Position numbers and translations under genes: made by a program. Positions 22,039-33,900 of a stretch of DNA of 64,000 nt are shown here, piece by piece (within the stretch, counting starts at the first letter, position 1; each line of letters begins with the position of its first letter). Source of the stretch: Tilletia caries. Lineage: Eukaryota; Basidiomycota; Exobasidiomycetes; Tilletiales; Tilletiaceae. A model generated the notes under the pieces. The model was not told the DNA's origin, searched no databases, and saw only the letters and a program-made list of their open reading frames with translations. The stretch covers positions 868,001 through 932,000 of the forward strand of contig JALUTQ010000038.1 in assembly GCA_032718865.1 (NCBI GenBank), in the 5' to 3' direction.

Positions 22039-25000
22039 CTAACCCTCCCTACACCCATCTGCCGCCCGCTTCAGTCGTTCCCACGCTTCCCGGCCCTCTA
22101 ATACCACGGCAACGCCCACACCTCCCAACGCCCGAACCTCCGCTTCAAACACGTCCACGTCTGCCTGCATCTGCTTCCTCGTCCGGCGAGACTCCGGGTC
22201 GGCCTCCTTCTCGGCCCCGTCCGACGTCGGTGGCACGGCTGCTGTCGGGACTGGTTGTGCAGGAGCACCGCCTCCGAAGAGGGAGCCAAAGCCGAGCGTG
22301 GTGCTTCCGCGCTTCAAACGCCGGAGGGACTCGAGCGTCTTGTTCATGGTGAAGAGGGCACTGGCGTATCGGGAGACAATGTCATCGACCACGTCTTGTG
22401 CCCAGACGACGCGAGTCTCGAGGTCGATCCGGCTCAAGGCTTCCTTTGTGACCGCACTTGTGCCACTGGTGACTACCGTCGTTGTCGTGCCGAAGTACTC
22501 TTGCAGCGGTGCGATCATCTGCCCGACAAACGTTTGAGAAGGAACAGACCCAGCCGCTGATGAGCCTGACCCACCGGCGCGGTACTGCCGTGTGATGGAT
22601 CCTGTTCGATTGAGGATCTCAAAGGAAGCAGCGCAGCGCTGTTTGAGCAGAGTGACGATGTTACGACCGAGTACCGAAACGAAGCCTCTTCGGTAGCTAA
22701 GGGCATTCCGAAGCGCATCTGAAGAGGGAAAACGGGTCAGTCATTCGATCGACGGTACAAAGTCCGGACGGCGTAGCATTCTCACCATTCATCTCCTTCA
22801 GGACGCCATCGATGGACGGCAGAGTGCGGCCAGTAGGATCGATGGCTAGCCCGGCCCGTACCGCAGGAACGATGTCGGCCTCATACACGTCCCAAAGGCT
22901 TCGGTCGAGCCATTCCACGTCCGAGGCAATCCAGGTCCAACGAAGTAATCGTCGGTGATAGGCCTCTTGTTGAGCGCGGGACTCTCCTTGTGCAGGTGAG
23001 TCGATGCGACTTCTCAGGTTCGGCGAGTCACGGCCGGTACCACCTATCCGCGAGCTCGAGCTGGGCGTCCGCCTATGTCCGTTCGATCCATCGCGATCGA
23101 CTTGGCTGTTCTGCCCATGCCCTGCAGAATGAGCATCTGCGCCGCCCCCGACATCGTTCGTCGCCTCACTCAAGACTTCCGTCTCCAGCCATGTCTTGAA
23201 TCGACTGATCACTTGGAGGCTCAAGGTCCATTCTCGAGCGGTCAGCGGTCTGATGTGGACGGAGGACCGCCAGGGTGTTGCGAACGCTTCGTACGTTGCC
23301 TGCACTGCCTGTAGCTGTGCGATATTGGGCTGATTTGACGATCCTCGGGAATGTACAGGGCTCAAGCCGCTGGAAAGACCAGCTTCCAACGCCGTGACAA
23401 TGTTCCGAAGACGAATTCGGAAATAGACGGAAAGCTGCCACCGCTTCTGGAAGGCGATGAAGCCGGGATGATCGTGCAGATTTCTTAGGGCAATTGGCGA
23501 TGGCACGAGTTGTGCGACCAATTGCAGGAAGCGAGCCGTGATGTTGTAATTCTGGCGAGAAGAGGACCATTAGCAGTGCGACCGCTACCAGGAAACGAGG
23601 GGGTAACACGACTCAAACACATACCTGCTGGAAGCTATTTGGTCTGCCAACAAAGAAGATGACATTGCCAAGATCCTCCAGGAGCGCCCGACTGATTTCG
23701 TCCCACGCCACCCCAAAGCTGTCGATGTACCAGTCCGACTCAACACAGAGCGCAGACTGAGATGCGGCAAAGAAGCCTTGAGCGTCCTCGGTAAGGAACC
23801 GCAAGATCTCGTTGTAGACTTTCCGCAACGCTTCTGAACTTTTCAGATCTGACTCTTCCTCTGGTGACGCTCCTGTCTCCGATACGACCATAGGGGAGAT
23901 CTGCGGAGTTGAAGTTGCCGGGGTGGGGAATGCGTCGCCCTGGGTATCCATTCGAGGTCCGCGAGCTGCAGTTCCGGGCTCTGCGGAATACTTGATGAGT
24001 TGGGTGTGTGAGGATGAGCGGATGCGCTACGAGCGGGGGAAAGCCCATGCGGTGAGCGAATGAAATGACACTGCGATCGACAAGAATGATGCGAACTCAC
24101 ATCATGAATCCATCTGGACAAAACTCCTGTCCGTAAGGTAGCATTCAGGTCGTCACGTAATCCTGCGGATGTAGGTAAGGTAGATTCGGGTGTCATGGAA
24201 GCCGTCGATCGGAAAAGACTGTCCAGCGCGGTATAGGCTCGAAGGGACAGGTGCAACCAGGAGTATTGTTCATCGCGCCGGCGCTCGACAACAGAGAGTC
24301 TATCCGACGTTTCGTCCGCATCGACCTGCGTCCAACCCGATAGGGAGTCTCGTGAACCATTCGCCACAGCCGACAATTCTGCAAGGTCGTCCGCGGAGAG
24401 CCTGTCAGGCGGGTGGAAGATCAAGCTGGTAGGACCAAGAAGTTGTGATAATAGAACTTTGAGGTCACCAGCAAGCGCGCTGCCTATCCCGTTCAATCTT
24501 CTGATCCGTGCGTTAATGAACATGCGCAAGTCTTCGTCGAGCGCTCGGTTGATGAGAGTGATGAGTTGAAGGAGCTCCTCCATGGCCTTGGCGAGCCTCT
24601 GCGGCAGAGGCAACACTTTGGGCTTGGGTTTGATGGATAGGGCAGCTGAGAAACCTGGACCGCCCGAAGTCTGCCAAAGCGCGGCTGTGGCTTCGCTCAT
24701 ACTGATCGATTTTGACGAAGATCGCCTCACCGCTGCCAGACTCTTCCGACGCGACTTGGGTGACCTCTGCGGATCCGATAAGGAGGATGAGTTCGAGATG
24801 GAAGAAACCGCGGTGACCATAGCATCAAAGCCTGATGCTTCGTCCTGCAGTATCGTGCGGAACACGTCCTCTGCTGCCTGGGAGAACAGTCCGAGCAGTT
24901 CGGCTTCGACATCTGCTTTGGCTCCGTAGTGCTGCGCATCTGTGTGACCTCCGAGCCCGTGCATGCCGCCGTGACCCGTCAGACCGCCCATACTTTCCAG

Positions 25001-25875
25001 TATGGCATCAGCCTCATCCTCTTCCTCATCCTCATCCGCCTCGCGATCTTCCCGGCGCGCAGCTTCCAGCCGAAGTGTGGCGCTCGACTTTCGCGCTGTT
25101 GAGGTTGAATCTGATGGCACGGCTCGGTTGCTTGTCCTTCTCCTCTCGAAGGATGAGGCCGGAATACCGAGCAGCGATTCAAGACGAAGGATGCATTGGT
25201 GTAACGCGAGGAGAACGGATAGTTGCGACTGCGAAAGACCTCATTGCGATCAGCTGACCTGCCTGGACCATCGTCAGCGCAGGCGAGGGTTTTCATGAAG
25301 CTCACCTGAACCTGCATGCACAGCTTGCGCTCCTCCATGACCGCATCAACCTCCGTCTTGACCTCGTGTAGCTTGTCCCGCGTTTGCTCAAACACTCTCT
25401 GTACGTGATGCATTCCAGCTGACTGGGATCCTGAGACCGTTCGAGAACGCGTCTCGGTGGATCTTCTGGCTGCATTCGCAGCGAAGTTGACCTGCCCGAG
25501 CTGCTCGACCGTCGCGGCGTCCTCTTGCACCGCCGCAGCGACGTCACGGAATACGCCGGTATGCGACTGTACGAGGGAGATCAGATGCTGTTGCAGCTCG
25601 TCATGATGCGCCTCGAGCTCGGCAAGGATCGAGCTGAGCTTGGTGCCCGTTGCGCGGCTGCAAAGGAACTCGTCCGGGTCGAAGTCGCCTGTCGAGCTCG
25701 AGGCGAGGAGCGGGTGGGGCTCGGCCAGGGAGAGCGGGGCGAGCTGGAGGCTGGCAAAGTTGGCGCCGATCCTCTCCAAGCTGTTGCTGCTGCTGTGGCC
25801 CCCAGCTCCCCCACCGGCTTTCCCTCCGCTTCCACGACCTCGGCGATGTTGCTGCTCCCGTTCCGCCTCGTCCAT
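22039..25875 (-). CDS. COG2: Conserved oligomeric Golgi complex subunit 2
   Basis: At least five exons: 25875-25306, 25228-24101, then exons around 23965-23630, 23550-22785 and 22718-22039. The N-terminal domain carries the COG2 signature FDPDEFLCSR followed by a helix starting LSSILAELEAHHDELQQHL and a coiled coil ending near MEERKLCMQVQ. Exon 2 continues the helical rods (LALHQCILRLESLLGIP). Exon 4 contains FIAFQKRWQLSVYFRIRLRN, a conserved motif of the C-terminal domain. COG2 belongs to lobe A of the COG tether, which captures retrograde vesicles at the Golgi. Low-complexity inserts (Gly-rich at the start, acidic at about 200-220) enlarge it relative to animals. The final exons have weaker family similarity, so the exact 3' structure is less certain than the start. 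Confidence 0.82.
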
Positions 25876-26061
25876 GGCTTCGCTCTGGATCTCAGTGTCG
25901 ATGTTGTCCGCTTCAACCTCGAGCGCCGACCTTCCAAAACGTCAAGGTCAAGGCGGGTCAGTGCAGCGTTACGTAATCACAAAGGGCCAGGTAGGGACGG
26001 CAGATAGAATTATGTACAGATGCGATGGAAACGACGGTGAAGGCACAGACGGCAGCGGCTT

Positions 26062-27362
26062 TCAGCCCAGCATAGCATCGAGGAAGTCCTCCATGTCCTT
26101 CGTATCCGTTTTGGTGGACGCTGGCTTACGGTCGACCGAAGCCGAGCCACCCGTTTGCGCAACGTCCGCCAGACGTGCAGTCTCGCCTGAGCCTTCGCGA
26201 GTCGACGGCGACGCGACAACTTCATCAAAGAAGAAGTCATCTCGCAAGTCTTCTGCGGCTGTATCTTCGGTCTTTCTTGAGGCCCAGGAACGAGCATGGT
26301 CCGGTAATCGGTCTCGTTTGGGTTGTAAGTGTGCTGGCTTGGGTCCGAGGTCCTTTGACGAGCCTTCGGAGGAGGAAGGTTGAGCAGGAATCAGCCGACG
26401 GACGTTGGACGTCTTGACTCGCTCTCCAACAGCGTGACCTTGAAACCGCTCCTTCAAGGCTGTAAAGATGAACCTCATGGTCAGCACAGGGAAGGTTCAC
26501 AAACCAAGGGATGGAAAAGCTCACCTCGCAGTGCCTCAGCCTTCTCCTTGTCCGCCTTCATCTCCTCCGCTTCCTCCTCCATCTTCTTCCGATCCTCTGC
26601 ACTCATAGAAGCAACCTCAATCACATTCGATCCTGATAGCCCTTGCTGCCGCTGTTCGTGCTCTTTAGCCCGGCCCGTCCTTGCCCGTTCTCGTGCCCGC
26701 TCTCGCTCATACAGATATGCGAGGGAGTGATCGATATCCGCTTCAATATCTTCTGCCGTCTCCGCGTCCGCCGAGGCATCCAGAGGCTGAGGAGCTCCGA
26801 GGGAGATGACCGCATTCTTGCTGGAATCGAGTTTGGCTACGCGTGCGAAGAGGTTCGAAAGGTCGACTTCGGGCTCCGGCTCTGCATCTGCGGACAGACG
26901 GGGGGCTGCGTCAGTAATAGAGAAAATAGAAGCATAAGTACATGCGTAAAGCAACTCACCTGGATCTGGATCCGCATCGTCCTCCTTGTACCGCCACGCG
27001 TTGCTCTCCAGCTTCCGTCTTGCGTATTTGGCTGGCACTTTTTCGACCTCGGCTCGTCCCCCTGCTGGTCTTGATGGCCCTGCAAGAGTCGCAGCTTGCA
27101 GAGTCGGGAACGCAGCATCAGCAGGATCTCCATCTTCCTCCTCATCCTCATCCTCGCCGTCATCTTCTCCGTCGTCGTCTTCGCCTTCCTCACGACCGCC
27201 ATGAGCACTGCCTCCACCGCGACCCCGACCGCGACCACGACCTCGATAACCGCGTCCTGCCCCTCCTGATTGCCCACGGCCTCGGCCTCCGCCTTCACTC
27301 CCACCACGCGTCGCGTTGTAGCGCGCCGAAGCACGAGCCTTGAACTTGTTTTGCAACACCAT
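26062..27362 (-). CDS. Unrecognised conserved-type fungal protein, RG-rich and acidic
   Basis: Three exons (27362-26960, 26887-26525, 26459-26062) join in frame to 387 aa. The N-terminus (KFKARASARYNATRGG) leads into an RG/GRG tract of about 35 residues, then a strongly acidic stretch, then a short motif SNAWRYKED. The middle has an Arg/Glu-rich predicted coiled coil (about residues 200-260). The C-terminus ends in an acidic amphipathic motif DMEDFLDAMLG. RG tracts suggest RNA binding, but I do not recognise the family and assign no function. The two introns have good GT-AG signals and keep the frame, which supports a real gene. It is transcribed away from RPC25, and the two start codons are 265 bp apart. 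Confidence 0.65.
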
Positions 27363-27370
27363 TCCCGTTC

Positions 27371-27400
27371 CTTTCCTTTCCTTTCCTTTCCTTTCCTTTC
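27371..27400. repeat. (CTTTC)6 pentanucleotide microsatellite
   Basis: Six perfect tandem copies of CTTTC lie immediately upstream of the start codon at 27362 of the leftward RG-rich protein. Read as its mRNA this is a GAAAG-repeat leader, all purine, ending about 8 nt before the ATG. Confidence 0.95.
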
Positions 27401-27627
27401 CTCGGTTCCAACTTCCGCCTCAGCAAGCTCGTTGTCATCTTCCTCCCCTTCCGCCCTTCCCCGATCCTCAAAAATTTGGGAAGGCACGCTGAACACCTTC
27501 CTTCCTCAGGACAACCAACTGCACCGGGGACCTCATAAGCAAAGCACGACACGCGCAGACCCACAGTCGCCGCCGCGGCCCATCTCACCACCAGCCTTCG
27601 AGCGCAGGCGCACGACTCGCGATCACC

Positions 27628-29168
27628 ATGTTCCAGCTGGCCGAAATCGAGGTACGTTGGCAGGAATTCCTCAGCTCGGGGCCTTTTGCCGTCCTTCTGA
27701 AATGCTCTGAACATGGTCTTGTTTCTCCTTCCCTTCCGTCCCTGCTGCGGCGCGCTGGCGGCGGTCTGTCCACGACTTCTGCGTCCCCGCTTTCTGCCTG
27801 CGCTCCCGCCCTCGCCCTGTGTTGTGTGTTTTGCGATGCGTAGGACACGATCCGGATCGAGCCCTGCAACATGGGCAAGGACCGGGTCGAAGCCCTGTCC
27901 GACGAGATCAACAGAAAATATGCCAACAGGGTGAGCAACAAAAAGCTGCTTCGCCAGTAGTGCGCTGCAAGGTCGATTGAAGTTTACTGATGATGGTGTG
28001 CTTCACCTTTTCCCAGGTCCTGCAAGGCGTTGGATTGTGCATCTTCCTATTCGACATTTCCAAAGCGAGCGACGGCATTGTGCGCTGGGGAGACGGATGT
28101 CTCTATCATCACTGTGAGTACATCCCGACCGTGGTCGCTTGGGAAGAAATGCTGATTAACTCGTCTCTTCCCGTTGAACCGCATATATGCGCTCCATCGC
28201 CTCCCCAAATAGGCACATTTCGAATGTTGTTGTTCAGACCATTCCCGGGCGAGGTCCTCGAAGGTTCCATCAAGAGTTCAGACGAAGATGGAATCAGAAG
28301 TGAGTCTGTTTCTCATCTTGTTGTTATACTGAGTCACTGACAAGTTACACGCATAATCCCACAGTCAGCATGGACTTCTTTGATGACATTTACGTGCCTC
28401 CGCACTTGATGCCCGACATCTGTGGATTGTACGTTGAACCGTGGCCCAGCTGACGTTCCTCTCTCTCTTTCTACCTCATCAAGAATGGCTGACAAGTGTG
28501 CGTTTACTTTACAGCGACCATCACGACCGCGCTTGGTTCTGGGTCTATCAACCTCCTCCAGACCCCGTCACAGGCGAACCCTCACCGGACCGCATTTCAG
28601 ACCCATACACAACCGACCGCGAGGACCGGCTGTACCTAGCCGCAGGCGACCGAATTCGGTTCGCCGTCGAAGAGGACGAGTTTAACGATCCCGAGCCGGG
28701 ACCGGGGGCCGTGGGCGGGGCAGGGTTGGCGGAAGGTGCCAAGATTGGTGGGGGTGCCTTTGCGCCTCCGCCAGGAAGTTCGGCGCCTGGACCGAATGCG
28801 CCGGGCGTAGGACCTTCGGGGGCTCTTGGTGGGAATGTTGCTTCGGCTGCGAGTGCTGCGCCGGGGGAGGTTGGGACGGGGCCGAATTTGCATGGGCAAA
28901 ATGATGCCGCGGCGCCTGCGTCCGCTGCCTACATGGAGAGATTAGCGCCGTACATCATTATTGTGAGTTGCCCTTCCTCCCCATCTCATTCCTGTCTCTT
29001 ACCGTCCCGGGAAGTCTGACTTTTCTTTTTTCTTCACAGAGCTCGATAGCTGGTCAGGGCTTGGGGAATCCTGCGTGGTGGGACGATACCCAGGGCCAGG
29101 CCGAGCCAGACGCCGGCATGGAAGATGCGAATGGTCACTACGAAGGTGCTGAATATGCTGAAACATAG
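27628..29168 (+). CDS. RPC25: RNA polymerase III subunit RPC25 (RPC8, RPB7-like)
   Basis: Seven exons (27628-27651, 27844-27930, 28017-28113, 28213-28299, 28365-28428, 28515-28962, 29040-29168) give 311 aa. The start MFQLAEIE-DTIRIEP and the motif ALSDEINRKYANRVLQGVG are characteristic of the tip-associated N-terminal domain. FRMLLFRPFPGEVLEG and ISMDFFDDIYVPPHLM mark the switch into the OB (S1-like) domain, and DHHDRAWFWVY its core. With its RPC17 partner this subunit forms the Pol III stalk used for initiation at tRNA and 5S genes. Yeast RPC25 is about 212 aa; the extra length is a Gly/Pro/Ala-rich insert of about 80 residues encoded in exon 6. Exon 1 codes only eight residues. Confidence 0.93.
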
Positions 29169-29228
29169 AAATGCAGAAAAGGGGAAGACGTGAAATTTGC
29201 AGTATCCTTTTGCCTGCTCTACGCGTCC

Positions 29229-30792
29229 TTAGGCCTCATCCTTGACGATGGGCGAGTCCTTCCGAGATGCCCATCCAGTCCAGCTCTGGCCAATCCAATC
29301 CAGAGACGGTAAGCATGTGATCAAAAGAGGAAGTGAGCGGTAATAGAAAGAGACCCACCTCATCGTAGATAGCGGACTCGATGCCGAGCTGTTGCAAGGC
29401 AAGCCAGATAACAGCGGCAGTCATCCCACTGCCGCAGGTGGCCGTCACAGCAACCTGACCCTGCCCACTGCTCTCCTGCCGCAGCCGATCGACAGAGCTA
29501 TTCCCACCTTCGTCCGCGGAAGCCCCAGCCCCGGCCCCCCAACTCGACTGCCGCGCCGCCAACGCACCCGAGACCACCCGCCAGAGATCAGTCTGAGATT
29601 TGAGGACGGTGTAGGTCTTGTCGTCGGCCGACTTGGAGTCGAGCAGGGAGGAGAAGGGTAAGCTATAGGAGGCTGGGATGTGGCCTGAGCTGAGGCCTGG
29701 CCGTGGCTCGGGCGCCGTTCCGGCGAAGCGGGGTTGGGGTCGGGCGTCAAGGACGGCTTGGGCGCGAGATTCGCCGAGGGCGGCGTTGCTCCGCATTTCT
29801 TGGTAGGAACGAATGCGGTTGGGCAGCAGAGTGGGCTCGGGGTAGCTTGTTTTCTGCAGGGCGGGAGAATCTCGATCAGTGGATCCTCTTCTGTTGTGGG
29901 AGGCGTTGGTTAGGGTTAATACTGACTTGAATTAATATTTGTGCCTTGGGCTCTCCTTCTTCAACTTCGAAGTTGGAGGCGACCCAGCCCGGCAGTCCGC
30001 CGTCAAGAACAGACACACGCTGGTGTCCAAATGCCTGCGAATAAAGAAGTTGGAAGTCAGCGGTACTTCTGAATTGGTGAGGCTCGACGCTCAGTGGGAA
30101 GCTCACAAGGAAGGTAAATGCTGTGCGAGGAGCGGAGAAGATGCTGGGGAAAAGCACAGAGAAAATGTCAGCTTTGGGAGACCGAGGGGTCAGCACGTCG
30201 AGCTGACCTACCCATGAGTATCCTGAGGGGAGATACAGGCAATATAGTCAGCATACATCAGGGGGAATACGAGGAATCCATGAAATTGACTCACATAGAC
30301 AACGACGTGAGTCTCAGGCTCGATGCCGGCCTCGCTCGCCGCTTGAGCAAAGGTCGACCCGTCGGGCATCATATGCGGCAGGGCAGACCCGAGCCCTTCA
30401 ATCACGCTCTTGTCTGCGACTTCGTCGACATCCCAGAAGCGTGAGTTTGGGATCCGAGGTCCCTTCGAAAACTCGGCCCGTGCATTTCTGGGTGGGTTGA
30501 GGTTCGGCATGAACCAGGTCGCGTCGAGGGTGACGATGGCCTTGCTTGAGCTCGTCTCCGAGAGGGCCTTGCTCAGCGCGGCTGGGCTGAGGAGGAGCGG
30601 GGGCCGCGCGGCCACACTCCTTCCGGAGGACGATGCTGATGCGGTTGAGGAAGCCATGAAGGCACGTCGTTGGAGGGCCAACTGAGAGAGCCCTGCTGAG
30701 CCCGGCGAAGAAGAAGCGGAAGCAGCTGAAGATCTCGTCAGACAGTTGGCAGCGCTCCAGCGTCGGAGAGCAGCAGCGGCAGACGTCAGCAT
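29229..30792 (-). CDS. TUM1: 3-mercaptopyruvate sulfurtransferase (double rhodanese)
   Basis: Six exons on the minus strand. The N-terminal about 50 residues are Ser/Ala/Arg-rich and look like a mitochondrial presequence. Rhodanese domain 1 starts VTLDATWFMPN and passes through VVVYDTHGIFSAPR. FGHQRVSVLDGGLPGW closes domain 1, and the second domain contains VLDARPQPRF and GHIPAS. The active-site loop is CGSGMTA, where the Cys carries the persulfide; the CGSG loop favours mercaptopyruvate over thiosulfate as donor. The C-terminus is YDESWTGWASRKDSP. TUM1 enzymes feed sulfur to tRNA thiolation and make hydrogen sulfide. The residues DTHG come from an 11-nt exon (30222-30212); without it the frame breaks. 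A stretch of about 45 residues rich in Gly/Ser lies before the active site. Confidence 0.92.
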
Positions 30793-30987
30793 GATTCCCG
30801 GCTCACGGCTTCGACCTTCTCTTCAGTACGAGGAAGAGATGGTGGGCCATACACAGGAAGCAGGCCATGGGGACGTCATCGAGGATCAATCCGCTGACCT
30901 GAGCCTCGCCCTCATCATACTCGTCCGCGTCCTCGACAACGACGACCACAACAGCAAGGCGGACACGCTCCTTTTCAAGATCCAGTC

Positions 30988-33900
30988 ATGTCCCGCCATC
31001 GCGCCGTGCGCAACCTCGACCTCGACGAAGAGCTCGCCGACGATCACGCATACGACCATACCGATGATCCATATGGTGAGCTCAATCTTACAACGCATGT
31101 GTGTGCATGTACGCCGGCTGACCCTCTGCTCTTCCTTCTCAGAGGATATCACCGATCAAGAACGCAATGATCTGAACAACGCGCTGGCGGGCGTCATCGA
31201 GGTCCTCGGTCCGTCGCAGTCGAGCGGCTTCACCGACAGAGAGATCAAGGACGTCCTCTGGGACAGCTACTTTGACGTGCAGTCGACCGTAGCACACTTC
31301 CTGGACGAACAAGGCAAGCGCCAATCACGCGCGCTCAAGAAACAAGGTGAGTTTGATCAGAATGTGAGCTCGGGGAGTGGGGTGGGAAGTGCTGGAGGAC
31401 CGATGCTGGAGGGAGCCGTCCCGTCTGCTATCCAAGGTGAGCTTCATCTCCTCCCGCTTTCCCCAATGCCGACTCGTATGCATTAGCTGACCGAAATCGC
31501 TGACCAGGTTATTTCGCTCACTGGCTCTCCTTGTCTTTGTATTGGCGGGTTTCGCTATTGTACAGAAGAAGAAGCTGCGCAAGAGGTCAGCCAGGTCGCC
31601 AGTCCGCCGCCCCCAGCCACAGAACCGTCCAAGCCTATGACTGCACTGCAGAGACTCGCCGCAGCAAGACAAGCTAAACGCCAAACATCGACGCCAACTT
31701 CTGCCCAAAGCGCTGCCTCTGAAGCCCCCGCACCGAAATCAAAACTTGCCGCGCTCGCTGCGGCGCGCTCCAATGCAGCCAGAGCCCCAATCTCAACACC
31801 GACGTCTTCTGCTCGAGCCCCTGCGCAGGGCTTGTCATCGCCGGCCATCGCTCCCCCTGCACCAGTTACCACCACCACTACGAGCAGCAAGCCACTGTCA
31901 AGACTTCAACTAAAGATCCAGGCAGCGCAAGAGGCAAAAGCGAAGGAAACAGCTACGAAAGCATCTGGCGCCTCAGAGGGTATTCAAGTTGTGGCCATAG
32001 AAATCGAGGCAGAAACGCCTTTAAGTGCGACTCAGACAGCCGCGAAATATGCACAAGCTCAGCTAGCATCTGGCCTCGCAATAGGCTCTCTATTTCCTGT
32101 CGCATCGGCCCAGGAGAGCTTGCCGCAATCTTTCGACCAAATGCAGATCGATGACGCCCTTCCCGATGCCTCGGCGGAACGATATGCGTCGGCAGCCAAC
32201 GTTGCTGTCACCTTTGGACCTTCCCTCCTGGTCACCGGACTCAGCAAGCCACAAGACGAGAACGGCGCGTCGACCGCGGACGAGTCGCACAGAAGGTTAC
32301 CCCAGCTCTTTACCATCAACGGGTCCCAACCGGCGAGCGAATCGGGCTCGGGGATGGCAAATCTGCGCGCTGCTTTTGAAGGCCCCAGTCCCGATGATAA
32401 GGTCATGCAGGCTCGAGAGGGCACGCGTCTGGGCGTCGGAGGTCGAGTAGGCGTTGGCAAGGTGGCAGCGACGGCGGGCGGTGGCAGATGAGGCAGCGTT
32501 ACGGCGCGCATAAGGACAGGATCAGGGGAGAGGGTTGGGAAAAGAAGGCGCGGTCACGTTCTTGAGAAGAGACCGGCGAATTGACCCATTGAAATTTGAC
32601 TATTCAGAGGCGGCGGAACGGAAACGAGCGACAGCGGCTTCTGCGTCGCCAGCTCCCGCATCGCGCGCCAGTCCTGCGAAAGCAGCGACAAACCGTGCAA
32701 CGGGCGGTGCGAAACCTCAGGTAACCAAAGTGGAGCCTGCGCAAATGAGCCAACTGCAGTCGGACATCGAAGGGATGGGTCTTGCGAATTCCAAAAATGT
32801 GCAGGTTGACCCAGATGCCGGAGCAAGTGGGAGTGGGACTCCTCACGTTCCCGCCAAAGCTGCGCTGAGTAACGAGCGGATCATCGAGGAATGGGAGAAG
32901 CAGCAAAAGACTGGAAAAGCGGCGCTCAGTCTCATCGTCGTCGGTACGTATCTCAGCACCCCTCCTCAAAAACCTCTATCCATGCGCGATCTTACACTTG
33001 CCGCCATTTATTTTCCCTCCTGCTATAGGTCACGTCGACGCTGGCAAATCTACTCTGATGGGCAAGCTCCTCCATGAGCTCGGGCGTATTACTGATCGAG
33101 AACAGTCGGCGAATGAGCGGGCGAGTGCCCGGATCGGTAAAGGCAGCTTCGCATTCGCCTGGGCGTTGGACTCTTCTGAAGAAGAGCGTTCGAGGTGAGT
33201 GTCAGAAGGGCTTCGATCTTGACCGCACTGCTCTGGGAAAAGAGGCGGTCTGACTGATATTTTTTGGAGTATGACCTTCGCAGAGGTGTCACCATCGACA
33301 TCGCACAAGATTCATTCAGCACGACGCATCGACAGTTTACGTTGCTCGATGCCCCGGGCCATCGCGACTTCATACCAAACATGATCAGCGGCTCTGCCCA
33401 AGCCGATGCTGCCATACTCGTCATTGACGCTTCCCTCGGGGCATTTGAGGCCGGTTTCGGTCCCAACGGTCAGACTCGAGAGCATGCCCTTCTCCTGCGT
33501 AGCTTGGGTGTTCAACAGCTCGTTGTGGTTGTCAACAAGCTCGATGCGGTAAGTTTTTGCCTGAATCCCTCCTAGCCTCGTCACGGAGGACTGATACTTC
33601 GTTTTCCGCTCGTGTGCTCACAGGTGGAATGGGATCAGTCCCGTTTCGACGAGATCGTGGAAGCACTCAAGCCGTTCTTCAACAAGAGCGGGTTCGACGT
33701 CGGTAGCATTCGGTTCATCCCATGCGGAGCTGCGATCGGCGAGAACCTGGCAGAACGAACTCCGGATGGACCTCTAAATGCTTGGTACTCCGGTCCGGTC
33801 CTTGTTGACGTTTTGGGTGCGATATCCACGCTTCATATTTCGTCATCTTCCATCCAAGCCTTCGCTGATCTCTTCTAACAATTCCTGCAGACACGCTTGA

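Noticed and set aside
32440..32530. Sequencing frameshift or pseudogene in HBS1
   Set aside because: A 79-nt intron with acceptable signals explains the change of frame and all other GTPase motifs are intact.
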